Made by a program: the position numbers and the translations under genes. Below the pieces are notes generated by a model that was not told the DNA's origin, ran no database searches, and saw only the letters and a list, made by a program, of their open reading frames with translations. This document shows positions 15,761 to 23,264 of a stretch of 38,288 nucleotides of DNA, piece by piece; the stretch's first letter is position 1, and the number at the start of each line of letters is the position of its first letter. Where the stretch lies: positions 1,141,584 to 1,179,871 of the forward strand of contig CP070724.1 in assembly GCA_020350825.1 (NCBI GenBank), written 5' to 3'. This DNA is from Thermoplasmatales archaeon (lineage in GTDB: Archaea; Thermoplasmatota; E2; DHVEG-1).

Positions 15761-17611
15761 ATGCCACAAAAAAACGATTCTATAGGGATTATCTACGGAG
15801 ATGTCGGTTCGACAGAATTCAATTTCACTGTCGATGGTCATAATATAAGAAAGTTTGACTATGTAGCAGCACCGCATAAAGAGGGATATGTACTTGCTCA
15901 AGTAATGGATATTAAAAGATATTCTGATCTAAAATTTCAAGAAGCAACTATGCTTCGAAGCAACGACGAACTTCCTTATATTAAAAGCAACGTTTCTGCA
16001 TATGCAGATGTGATTGGTTACAGGGATAAAAGAGGCCTATTACAAGCTCCACGTACTCCTTTTGAAACAGGTAGCAGAATAATACCTGCCAGTGAAGATC
16101 TTATAAGACATGTAATTGGCCTTTACTCTGAGAAGCAAAATGGAGCATATCTGGGCCTACTTAAAGGACTTAACCTACCAGTTTTTTTAAATATAGATTC
16201 TCTTGTTCAAAAACATATTTGTATACTGGCAAAAACAGGCGGTGGAAAAAGCTATGCATGCGGTGTGTTGGTTGAAGAACTTCTCAAGAAAAAAGTGCCA
16301 ATGGTTATAATTGATACTCATGGTGAATACATATCGCTTTCAAAACAGAACAAAGATAAGAAAGAACAAAAAAACATGGACAAATTCAAGGTTAAACCGA
16401 GACAATATTCAGGTCAACTTGTTGGATATTCCCCGCTTGGAAGTAGAGGAGACATTAAACATATAACATTGAATGGTATGAACCTTGAGGCACGTGAAAT
16501 TATTGACCTTCTTCACGCAAAACTTTCAGGACCACAGATAGGAGTTTTATATCAATCAATTAAAGAGATGAAAGAATTCAAAAAGATGTACACTATTAGA
16601 GATATCATTGAAGCAGTCAATAGGAGTAAAAGTAACGCACGATGGAATGTTATTGCATCGTTAGAATCGCTTGATTCAATTGGAGTTTTTTCTGAGAAAG
16701 GGACGTCTGCTACAGAGTTCGTAAAAAAGGGAAAATGTTCTGTCATAAATATGAAAGGTGTTCCACCGGATATACAAGATGTTGTCGTAGCACGCTTAAC
16801 AAAAGAGTTATTTGATGACCGAAAGTTAGGAAAAATCCCTCCATTTTTACTTATAGTGGAAGAAGCACATAATTACTGTCCTGAAAGAGGTTTTGGTACT
16901 TCTGTTTCATCTAATATGCTCAGAACGGTAGCCTCTGAAGGTAGAAAGTTTGGAATGGGATTATGTGTCGTAAGTCAACGCCCTGCAAAGGTTGATAAAA
17001 ATATCATTTCACAATGTAACACAAATATTATTCTAAAAGTAACAAATCCTAACGACTTAAAAGCAATAATTCAATCAGTTGAAGGATTAACGAATCAGAC
17101 ATACAATGAGATACAAAGACTTCCTATTGGGGTTGCTTTAATCTCTGGTGCCTCTATTCAGATTCCCATAATGGTCGAGATACGTACAAGGGAGACAAGC
17201 CATGGTGGCAAGTCAGTAACTGTATTTAAAAATGGTGAACCAACTGATTTTAAACCAAATATACCTAAAATGCCCACTCCTCCACCACGTCAAAAAGAAC
17301 ATGTTACATCTGTCCCAAGATCGGAAATAACAGCTGAAAGGAGTAACGTTTCCTCAAAAGCAGTGATAGTAAATAGAGTAGCAAAAAGACTTGGGTGGGT
17401 TACAATAGATGATCCTGAGGAAACAATAAAACAATTGACAGAAGAAGCAGAGAAAATGAAAGAAAATGTGTACAAATATCTTGAATCATTAGTAAAACTT
17501 GGAAAAAAATTCTGCCATGAAAAGAATCCCGAATGCATTAAGTGTCCTATGAACAACGGATGCCGATACCGGACTTCGGAACCCAAAAGGCGAGGATTAT
17601 TTAAGAAATAA
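15761..17611 (+). CDS. herA: HerA-family DNA-pumping ATPase with an endonuclease III-like Fe-S C-terminus
   Basis: 616 residues from ATG 15761, which has AGGGG about 5 nt upstream; a longer frame would run back into dphB. Residues about 1-110 form the HAS barrel (GIIYGDVGSTEFNFTV). The RecA-like ATPase core follows with Walker A TGGGKS near residue 160, Walker B LLIVEEAH near 365 and an arginine-rich SEGRKFGMGLCVVSQRP. HerA is a hexameric DNA translocase that works with the nuclease NurA in end resection. Unusually, residues about 533-601 resemble the last part of endonuclease III: VNRVAKRLGW, DDPEETIKQL, then Cys585-x6-Cys592-x2-Cys595-x5-Cys601, the exact spacing of its [4Fe-4S] loop. The catalytic VDTHV segment is replaced by KAVIV and no helix-hairpin-helix is present, so glycosylase activity is not expected. 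NurA, Mre11 and Rad50 are not nearby. Confidence 0.88.
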   Translation: MPQKNDSIGIIYGDVGSTEFNFTVDGHNIRKFDYVAAPHKEGYVLAQVMDIKRYSDLKFQEATMLRSNDELPYIKSNVSAYADVIGYRDKRGLLQAPRTPFETGSRIIPASEDLIRHVIGLYSEKQNGAYLGLLKGLNLPVFLNIDSLVQKHICILAKTGGGKSYACGVLVEELLKKKVPMVIIDTHGEYISLSKQNKDKKEQKNMDKFKVKPRQYSGQLVGYSPLGSRGDIKHITLNGMNLEAREIIDLLHAKLSGPQIGVLYQSIKEMKEFKKMYTIRDIIEAVNRSKSNARWNVIASLESLDSIGVFSEKGTSATEFVKKGKCSVINMKGVPPDIQDVVVARLTKELFDDRKLGKIPPFLLIVEEAHNYCPERGFGTSVSSNMLRTVASEGRKFGMGLCVVSQRPAKVDKNIISQCNTNIILKVTNPNDLKAIIQSVEGLTNQTYNEIQRLPIGVALISGASIQIPIMVEIRTRETSHGGKSVTVFKNGEPTDFKPNIPKMPTPPPRQKEHVTSVPRSEITAERSNVSSKAVIVNRVAKRLGWVTIDDPEETIKQLTEEAEKMKENVYKYLESLVKLGKKFCHEKNPECIKCPMNNGCRYRTSEPKRRGLFKK

Positions 17612-17622
17612 TAAACGATCAT

Positions 17623-18717
17623 ATGAAAAATAAAAAAATTACTCTTATCATAACTGTCGTTTTATTACTTACAACTATAATTTCAGGGTGTCAAGAATTA
17701 TTTTCAGATATTCCTACAACATATGAGACCCATCCTACAAAAATAAGCTATAATATAAAATATGGCTACCAAATAATTTGTACTGGCACTGGAAAATATG
17801 AGATAAAATATAGATGTGACTTACCTGAGCCCATCAAAACAACGTCCTATAGTTTGCTATACAATCGTGATTATGAGAACATATCATTGGTAAATAATGA
17901 TTTCATTCAATGGAATATATCAGGAACAGTTGATGCAACTTATGAACTAGGAGTTTCAGCGATTATTGAATCTGAAAGCTTCCTTGTTTCTGATTTAAAT
18001 GGCAATAATGCATTAACAATACAGGAAATCAATAATTTTTATCCCGAATTGATAGAACAGTATTGTCATAAGCAGTCTATTGCACCTACAGTTTTTATTG
18101 ATCCCAGTGATCCTGATATTAAAACAATTGCTAGTAGTGTATTAAACCGAGCAGAGACTAACAATTCGTTTGTTATAGCCAAGCTACTCTTCTCTTGGTT
18201 AAAAGAAAACATAAAGTATCAAATACATGACGGTCAAGGAGACGTTCAACCTGCAGCTGTAACACTTCAAAAGAAAACAGGTGATTGTGATGATCTTTCT
18301 TTTCTATACATATCGTTGTGTAGAGCAGTCGATATTCCTGCTAGATTTATCCGCGGTTATCTTTTACAGGAGGAGGAAAATGGGGAAGTAACTGCAACTG
18401 CTCACGCATGGGTAGAAGTTTTTGTTGGGAAGCTAATAGGAAATGAGGGATGGATACCTATTGAATGCTCCTGTTGTGCAACATCAATCCAGGTCGATAT
18501 AAATCAGAATTTTGGGGTAGAGGATGCTTTTCATATACGATTATTTGTTGATGATGGAAGTAACGAATCTCTTAATGTTTCTCAATCTGGCATACATATA
18601 CAATATTATGAGAATAGAGAAATTGAACTACGATCGTTTGTAGATATTGAAAACTACTTGGAATTAGAATCAAAAAAACTCGTTGTAACAAAAGACAATA
18701 CAAGATACTATCAGTAA
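17623..18717 (+). CDS. Transglutaminase-like lipoprotein
   Basis: 364 residues. A signal peptide ends in the lipobox-like ISGC (about residues 21-24), so it is probably lipid-anchored on the outer face. The transglutaminase-like core has Cys222 (TGDCDDLSFLYISLCRAVDIPARF) and His261 (TAHAWVEVF). The third position reads GWIPIECS, so Glu281 replaces the usual Asp. Such domains in archaea are often proteases or peptidoglycan-unrelated hydrolases, and substrate is unknown. It starts 11 nt after the HerA stop and may be read through from that operon. A second, more canonical transglutaminase-like lipoprotein is encoded at 24724-25785. Confidence 0.78.
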   Translation: MKNKKITLIITVVLLLTTIISGCQELFSDIPTTYETHPTKISYNIKYGYQIICTGTGKYEIKYRCDLPEPIKTTSYSLLYNRDYENISLVNNDFIQWNISGTVDATYELGVSAIIESESFLVSDLNGNNALTIQEINNFYPELIEQYCHKQSIAPTVFIDPSDPDIKTIASSVLNRAETNNSFVIAKLLFSWLKENIKYQIHDGQGDVQPAAVTLQKKTGDCDDLSFLYISLCRAVDIPARFIRGYLLQEEENGEVTATAHAWVEVFVGKLIGNEGWIPIECSCCATSIQVDINQNFGVEDAFHIRLFVDDGSNESLNVSQSGIHIQYYENREIELRSFVDIENYLELESKKLVVTKDNTRYYQ

Positions 18718-18758
18718 CTTTACAATTAGTTTGGAACTGTTGTATTAAAACAAATAGA

Positions 18759-18812
18759 CTATTTTCTAGACCAAGTTTAATCATGTTACACTTGATAGTA
18801 TTCAGAAAATAG
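18759..18812. terminator. Inverted repeat between convergent genes, possible terminator
   Basis: CTATTTTCT (18759-18767) and AGAAAATAG (18804-18812) are exact inverted copies separated by 36 nt, followed on the plus strand by T-rich sequence. The site lies between the convergent ends of the lipoprotein and the FN3-repeat gene, where termination is needed on both strands. The long loop makes a stable hairpin doubtful. Confidence 0.3.
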
Positions 18813-18893
18813 ATTAATTTTTTAATAGATGAAAATTGCTGAGAAAAAAATAAAAAAGTAGAGTTGGAGCACTTAAATAATACTACTTTCTAT

Positions 18894-20240
18894 TCAGGTT
18901 AATCCGCCTGGGATGAAGCCAATGATGTATGTGGTTAAACCAAGCGGGCCAATATCATAAGATCTTATAAATGGACCATGTGCAAATGATACTCTCCTAA
19001 GCTTTATTGTGCCAGAAACCCTGCGCAGGCCTGAAAACTCAGTATAATGAAGTCGTAAAGCACGAGCACGGTATTCATTTCTTACTCTTTTAAGGTTTAA
19101 AACCGTCCCTCTAATAAATGTCATTCTAAACGATTGTTTTGATCTCAACTGTCTTAATATGAATAAGGAACCAGCTAATATTAAGATAGGATGAGCTCGC
19201 CATTTCAATACAACGACCTCATCACTGGCAATATTATCATCATTGTCATAGGCAATTACTCTTATTCTGTATAAAGAACATATTATTGGTTTCCACTCGA
19301 AGCTATATGGTTCTGTAGTATCTTCTCCTTTTAATTTACCGTTTATATAGAACTCTACTTTTTCTATTCCTGCATCGGATGTAGCGTCCACTGTAATTTC
19401 TATAGGACCATAGACGATGGTGTTTATAATTAAAGGAAACTGAAAGATATCTCGGAAGTAGAAATGCCCTTTCGCAGGTTTAGTAATAGTTACTATTAGA
19501 TTTGAAGAGGCTTTTGTGGTAAATTTATACAAACCACGGGTATAGATCCCGCTTCCATCTGGATCCGTGGCATTTACCCACACCGTATATGTTGTTGAAT
19601 ATAAGATGCCAGATAATGAAAGTGATTTCGTTCCATTAGTATCACCAATAGAACTATTAGATTGACCATTGCTACATTCGATATTCCAATCAAAATTATC
19701 CCCTTCCAGATCACTTATTGATATACTCCATGTAAACGTAAGAGGCTGATCGACTGAATTATTCGAAGGGTTGGGAAGTCCAAAAATTGGGGGATTATTC
19801 GCTAATGTAATAAATGTAAACCATTCACGGGTATAGTTCCCGCTTCCATCTGGATCCGTGGCATTTACCCACACCGTATATGTTGTTGAATATAAGAGGC
19901 CAGATAATGAAAGTGATTTCGTTCCATTCGTGTCACCAATTGAACTATTAGATTGACCGTTACTACATTCGATACTCCAGTTAAAAACGTCCCCCTCAGT
20001 ATCGTTTATCGGTATACTCCATGTAAACGAAAGAGGTTGATTGGTTGACCCATTCGCAGGATTTGAAGGTCCAAAGACTGGTGAATTATTCGATGTCCCA
20101 CCAGATATCTCCTCGGCACGAGCAGAAAATATATTCTCAACATTGGTTAATATTTTAACGTTTGGTACAATAACACTTGCTCCAACAAACAAGATTATTA
20201 TTACAAGTACAAGGAATTTTCTAAACGCATCATCTTTCAT
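18894..20240 (-). CDS. Membrane-anchored surface protein with two near-identical FN3/Ig-like repeats
   Basis: 448 residues from ATG 20240, chosen because GGAGG lies about 8 nt before it. The N-terminus has a signal/anchor helix (FLVLVIIILFVGASVIV). Two beta-sandwich repeats of 97 residues follow, each beginning NxPxFGxPNPxNxS and containing CSNGQSNSSIGDTNGTKSLS and VWVNATDPDGSG. Both are rich in N-glycosylation sequons, as in archaeal S-layer-associated proteins. A further Ig-like domain (VTITKPAKGHFYFRDI, then VEFYINGKLKG) precedes a hydrophobic HPILILAGSLFIL stretch and an odd Arg-rich C-terminus (RALRLHYTEFSGLRRVSG) unlike the rest. Function is unknown; adhesion or cell-surface scaffolding is inference. 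Confidence 0.72.
   Translation of the reverse strand: MKDDAFRKFLVLVIIILFVGASVIVPNVKILTNVENIFSARAEEISGGTSNNSPVFGPSNPANGSTNQPLSFTWSIPINDTEGDVFNWSIECSNGQSNSSIGDTNGTKSLSLSGLLYSTTYTVWVNATDPDGSGNYTREWFTFITLANNPPIFGLPNPSNNSVDQPLTFTWSISISDLEGDNFDWNIECSNGQSNSSIGDTNGTKSLSLSGILYSTTYTVWVNATDPDGSGIYTRGLYKFTTKASSNLIVTITKPAKGHFYFRDIFQFPLIINTIVYGPIEITVDATSDAGIEKVEFYINGKLKGEDTTEPYSFEWKPIICSLYRIRVIAYDNDDNIASDEVVVLKWRAHPILILAGSLFILRQLRSKQSFRMTFIRGTVLNLKRVRNEYRARALRLHYTEFSGLRRVSGTIKLRRVSFAHGPFIRSYDIGPLGLTTYIIGFIPGGLT
19535..20081 (-). repeat. Tandem coding repeat, 291-nt period
   Basis: Copy one spans about 19535-19790 and copy two about 19826-20081, offset by 291 nt (97 codons). The block around 19552-19640 and its partner around 19843-19931 are almost identical at DNA level, including third codon positions, while flanks differ more. 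This suggests recent duplication or gene conversion. Confidence 0.75.
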
Positions 20241-20774
20241 ATTAATTTCCTCCAATTTGATAATATATTAAATATATTATTGATTTGTTTATTATTTAAT
20301 ATTTTCTATCACTAAAATTTTAATTTTAGTGGAAAATTGTCTTCTAGTAAGGAGAAACACAACCTGAGTCTTTCTAAGAATAAGAGGATATCGAAGATTA
20401 TTTCTATTCAGCATATAAAACATTTAATGAGTACAAAGAAATAAACATATAAAAAACACATCTCAATTTATGATTTCTAATAATCACTAACCAGATACCC
20501 AAATGCATAATATCTAGGCTTTTTTTCAGACAACCTGTTTTTCATATCAATTATGTTTTTTGACCGAGTTTTTTTCTTGATATACTTTTTAGACATAGTT
20601 CTAACTTACTGTGCTACTTTCTATCAATGACTCTATTTAAACCTACTGTGTCAAAATATCATAATGAAAAAAAACTTCCTCAAAAAATACATGTTTTTCA
20701 AATACATTTAATACCATTTTAAGACTAAGATTTTTACCATAATTTTTTACTCTTTCAAAGTATGCATATTTTTA
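20241..20774. other. 534-nt AT-rich spacer, no gene seen
   Basis: Divergent spacer between the surface-protein gene and the SDR gene. The RBS of the surface-protein gene (GGAGG) lies at the left end. The rest is very AT-rich, with stops in all frames and only trivially short ORFs. No tRNA or strong inverted repeat was seen. Confidence 0.5.
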
Positions 20775-21512
20775 ATGATTGAAAGAAAAACCGCTCTAAT
20801 ATCAGGCGCCTCCAGAGGGATAGGAAGAAAAATAGCTCTAAAATTTGTAGAACATGGTGCTTTCATTGGTATTAATTATGTTTCGAATGATAATGCAGCT
20901 AAGGAGACGCTTCAACTGATTCGAAAAAACGGTGGCAATGGTGTGTTACTAAAAGGTGATGTCTCAGATGTTACAAATGTAGAACGAATCGTAAATTCAC
21001 TTATTGAAAAGAGAAAAAGTATAGATATTTTGGTGAACAATGCAGGAATCTACATCAGAAATATATTTGAAAATATACCAGTAAAAACATGGGAAAAGAC
21101 TCTTTCAGTAAATTTAACAAGTTGTTACCATCTGTGTAAACAGGTGATTCCGTATATGAACCCTAATAGTAAAATAATTTTTATTACCTCACAGCTTGCC
21201 TTCAAGGGATCTTCCCATGGAGCAGATTATGCAACGTCAAAAGCAGGTATGCTTGGTCTTATGAGAAGTCTTGCTCTTGAATTGGCGGAGAAAAATATTT
21301 GTGTGAATGCAATAGCTCCTGGAACTATTGACACAGATATTATTGCAGGTTACACTAAAAAAATGAGAGAGGAAAGAATAAAAGAGATTCCATTAAGGAG
21401 GCTTGGAACTCCAGAAGATGTAGCAAATTGTTGCTTATTTCTCGCATCTGACTTATCAAACTATATAACCGGTGAAACAATAAATGTCAACGGAGGTCTT
21501 TATATCCATTAG
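20775..21512 (+). CDS. Short-chain dehydrogenase/reductase, FabG-like
   Basis: 245 residues, classical SDR. The Rossmann dinucleotide motif is SGASRGIG (residues about 10-17), followed by NNAG, the catalytic Ser in FITSQLAFKGSSHGADYATSK and its Tyr-x-x-x-Lys, and PGTIDTDI. The C-terminus TGETINVNGGLYIH is typical of 3-oxoacyl-ACP-reductase-like sequences. It reduces or oxidises a carbonyl/hydroxyl with NAD(P)H in the cytosol. The substrate is not predictable from sequence. The gene stands alone, with AT-rich DNA upstream and no partner gene in the same operon. Confidence 0.9.
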   Translation: MIERKTALISGASRGIGRKIALKFVEHGAFIGINYVSNDNAAKETLQLIRKNGGNGVLLKGDVSDVTNVERIVNSLIEKRKSIDILVNNAGIYIRNIFENIPVKTWEKTLSVNLTSCYHLCKQVIPYMNPNSKIIFITSQLAFKGSSHGADYATSKAGMLGLMRSLALELAEKNICVNAIAPGTIDTDIIAGYTKKMREERIKEIPLRRLGTPEDVANCCLFLASDLSNYITGETINVNGGLYIH

Positions 21513-21547
21513 ACACTGCTAATGGTGGAAATGAAATCAGCAATTAA

Positions 21548-21718
21548 TCATTTGTTTTTGTTCATTGTATTTATTAACCCTATTATAATAATTAAAATTA
21601 AACCTATTCCTAAAAAGAGTTCAGCATCAATTGTTTTATCAAGCTCTGCAATTTCTATCAAAAGAGCAGCAGCAGCCATAAATAAAGAAATGGCATATAG
21701 AGGTAATTTAACAAACAT
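21548..21718 (-). CDS. Small two-helix membrane protein, function unknown
   Basis: A 56-residue ORF read by hand on the minus strand. It starts MFVKLPLYAISLFMAAAALL and ends with a hydrophobic LFLGIGLILIIIIGLI run and TMNKNK. Two membrane helices separated by an acidic loop (EIAELDKTIDAE) give it a real-protein look, better than the low-complexity plus-strand frame over the same bases. There is no strong RBS. Similar small membrane genes, such as the one at 22892-23119, lie close by. The call remains tentative. Confidence 0.45.
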   Translation of the reverse strand: MFVKLPLYAISLFMAAAALLIEIAELDKTIDAELFLGIGLILIIIIGLINTMNKNK

Positions 21719-21837
21719 TTTAGTTACATTTCATCAGCAACTATTAAGAATCAACAAGGTTGTTTTAACATTTTTGGGGATTTCTACTAAGGATAAGAGA
21801 TTTCCGATACAAAGACTAGATAATAGGGTAAGAGTAG

Positions 21838-21848
21838 GATTATATAGA
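21838..21848 (+). promoter_or_regulatory. TATA box of the 161-residue membrane-anchored protein gene
   Basis: GATTATATAGA is centred about 31 nt before the ATG at 21874, predicting a transcript with only a few leader bases. It supports that ATG over the plus-strand ORF that overlaps from upstream. Confidence 0.45.
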
Positions 21849-21873
21849 ATAAAAACATTTTATTCCAAAAGAC

Positions 21874-22359
21874 ATGGAACAAAGAATCATAAAATATTTA
21901 ATTATTTTTCTTTCAATTGTTATTATTATAAACCTTATAGGATTTTTTTATCTCTTTATCCTTCCAAATTTTGTTTTTTATTGCCCAAGCGCAGATGAAG
22001 ATGTTCCTATTCCAGTTGGATGTCTGATTAGATTCCCTGAGGATTATAATGATAAATACATCAAAGTTGTTGGTATGTATAAAAATGGGCAAGGAATTTG
22101 GACCATTAGCTCCGAAAATAGTGAGTATAATATAAGCATCAATGGTCTCATATATGGACCTTCAGCTTATTTTCCTGATGATGCCCGTGCTTATCTACAC
22201 TTTAGTATGACTAATATCTCTAATGGTTCGATGCTTATTGAGAATAATGAATATTATTGGTATGGCATATTCCGATATACAGATAGTGGCAAAACTTCTG
22301 GTGGTGAATATTTTGTAAAAGGAATGTATCTTGAGGTTTCAAAAATAGAAGAGCTTTAA
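21874..22359 (+). CDS. Membrane-anchored exported protein, function unknown
   Basis: 161 residues. One N-terminal helix (IIKYLIIFLSIVIIINLIGFFYLFIL) anchors a soluble domain of about 130 residues on the outside. The domain has a Cys pair (YCPSADEDVPIPVGC) that could form a disulfide, then beta-rich sequence (YIKVVGMYKNGQGIWTISSE, YFVKGMYLEVSKIEEL). The strand pattern is reminiscent of an OB-fold, but I do not recognise a family. Several N-x-S/T sequons fit surface exposure. The gene has its own TATA box and stands alone. Confidence 0.65.
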   Translation: MEQRIIKYLIIFLSIVIIINLIGFFYLFILPNFVFYCPSADEDVPIPVGCLIRFPEDYNDKYIKVVGMYKNGQGIWTISSENSEYNISINGLIYGPSAYFPDDARAYLHFSMTNISNGSMLIENNEYYWYGIFRYTDSGKTSGGEYFVKGMYLEVSKIEEL

Positions 22360-22452
22360 TAGGATATCATGTCAAAGATTATTCGAAATATTTGCTAAGT
22401 TAGGTTTTTAAATAAGGAGAAGTTACGAAATTGTAGATTTGGAGCAGAAAAA

Positions 22453-22740
22453 ATGAAAATAGAACTAGATGAAAAATCGATAGACAATATAGTAAAATAT
22501 GTTAATAAGCACCCCGAAGAAATCCGTGAATTAATGGAAACATTTGCCGCCCAAGCCATTGATGTCTTGATGAAGGGAGAGGTTTTGGAAAAAGGAGCAA
22601 ATTTATACAAAATGATTAAGAAAGAAATACAAAGTAGTGAACTGGTGACAACTCATAAATGTCCCACTTGCAGAGCTCATCCATTAAAGAAGGTTAAGGG
22701 TCGTCTTCATTGTAGTGAATGTGGATGGACAGAACCATAA
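22453..22740 (+). CDS. Small protein with C-terminal zinc ribbon
   Basis: 95 residues. The N-terminal two thirds is helical and charged (KSIDNIVKYVNKHPEEIREL, LMKGEVLEKGANLYKMIKKE). The C-terminus is a zinc ribbon with CPTC and CSEC (HKCPTCRAHPLKKVKGRLHCSECGW). Ribbons of this kind bind nucleic acid or proteins in archaeal information processing. No function can be assigned. The RBS (GGAG) lies about 10 nt before the ATG. The gene is monocistronic. Confidence 0.7.
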   Translation: MKIELDEKSIDNIVKYVNKHPEEIRELMETFAAQAIDVLMKGEVLEKGANLYKMIKKEIQSSELVTTHKCPTCRAHPLKKVKGRLHCSECGWTEP

Positions 22741-22891
22741 GTCTTTAATCGATTCCTTTTTTGATGTACATCTGGTGGCAAGCAATGATATTAGGGCATT
22801 TGAACCAACGTGTTAAACATTTTAACATATAGTTGCCAAGCAATATCACGATATTTGAGTTAAGGTCTCTACTCATTAAAACGACTATTCT

Positions 22892-23119
22892 TCATTTTCC
22901 TCTATAAGATATAGTAATAGCTCCCGTTATAATCAACATCATTCCTATCAAAAGAATAATGCCCCACGTAGATGTTCCCAATGGAGATGTCATCCATATA
23001 CCTTTTAATGTTATTACAATCCCAGTACTCAATATGATAAAGCCCGCTATTGTTTTTGATATAAATATTTCTCGGCGATATAATGCATTACTTTTTGCAA
23101 TTCCTAATTTATAATTCAT
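22892..23119 (-). CDS. Small two-helix membrane protein, function unknown
   Basis: 75 residues starting MNYKLGIAKSNALYRREIFI. Two predicted membrane helices (TIAGFIILSTGIVITLKGIW and WGIILLIGMMLIITGAITI) are joined by a short loop with PLGTSTW. A GA-rich stretch (GAGAGATGGG) precedes the ATG. No recognised family. It is divergent from the PurF-like gene. Confidence 0.55.
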   Translation of the reverse strand: MNYKLGIAKSNALYRREIFISKTIAGFIILSTGIVITLKGIWMTSPLGTSTWGIILLIGMMLIITGAITISYRGK

Positions 23120-23221
23120 TTCCCATCTCTCATTAACAAATTACATTTTAGTAGTTATTGTATATAAACCCACCCTGTTAAAATGTCAAAATGGAAGAAT
23201 ATTCTTTTTTAAATTTAATAA

Positions 23222-23233
23222 TCCTTAAATACA
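23222..23233 (+). promoter_or_regulatory. TATA box of the PurF-like gene
   Basis: TCCTTAAATACA is centred about 38 nt before the ATG at 23265, giving a short leader of about 12 nt that carries the GGGGG ribosome-binding run before the start codon. Confidence 0.4.
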
Positions 23234-23264
23234 GATCATTGATTTCACCTTGAATGGGGGAACT

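Noticed and set aside
18759..18812. Inverted repeat as an operator
   Set aside because: It lies between two convergent gene ends, where termination is a simpler reading than regulation of initiation.
21522..21998. Plus-strand frame of 158 codons
   Set aside because: Low-complexity, basic and Ser/Ile-rich with no domain look; it overlaps the better-supported gene at 21874 (with a TATA box) and a minus-strand membrane ORF.
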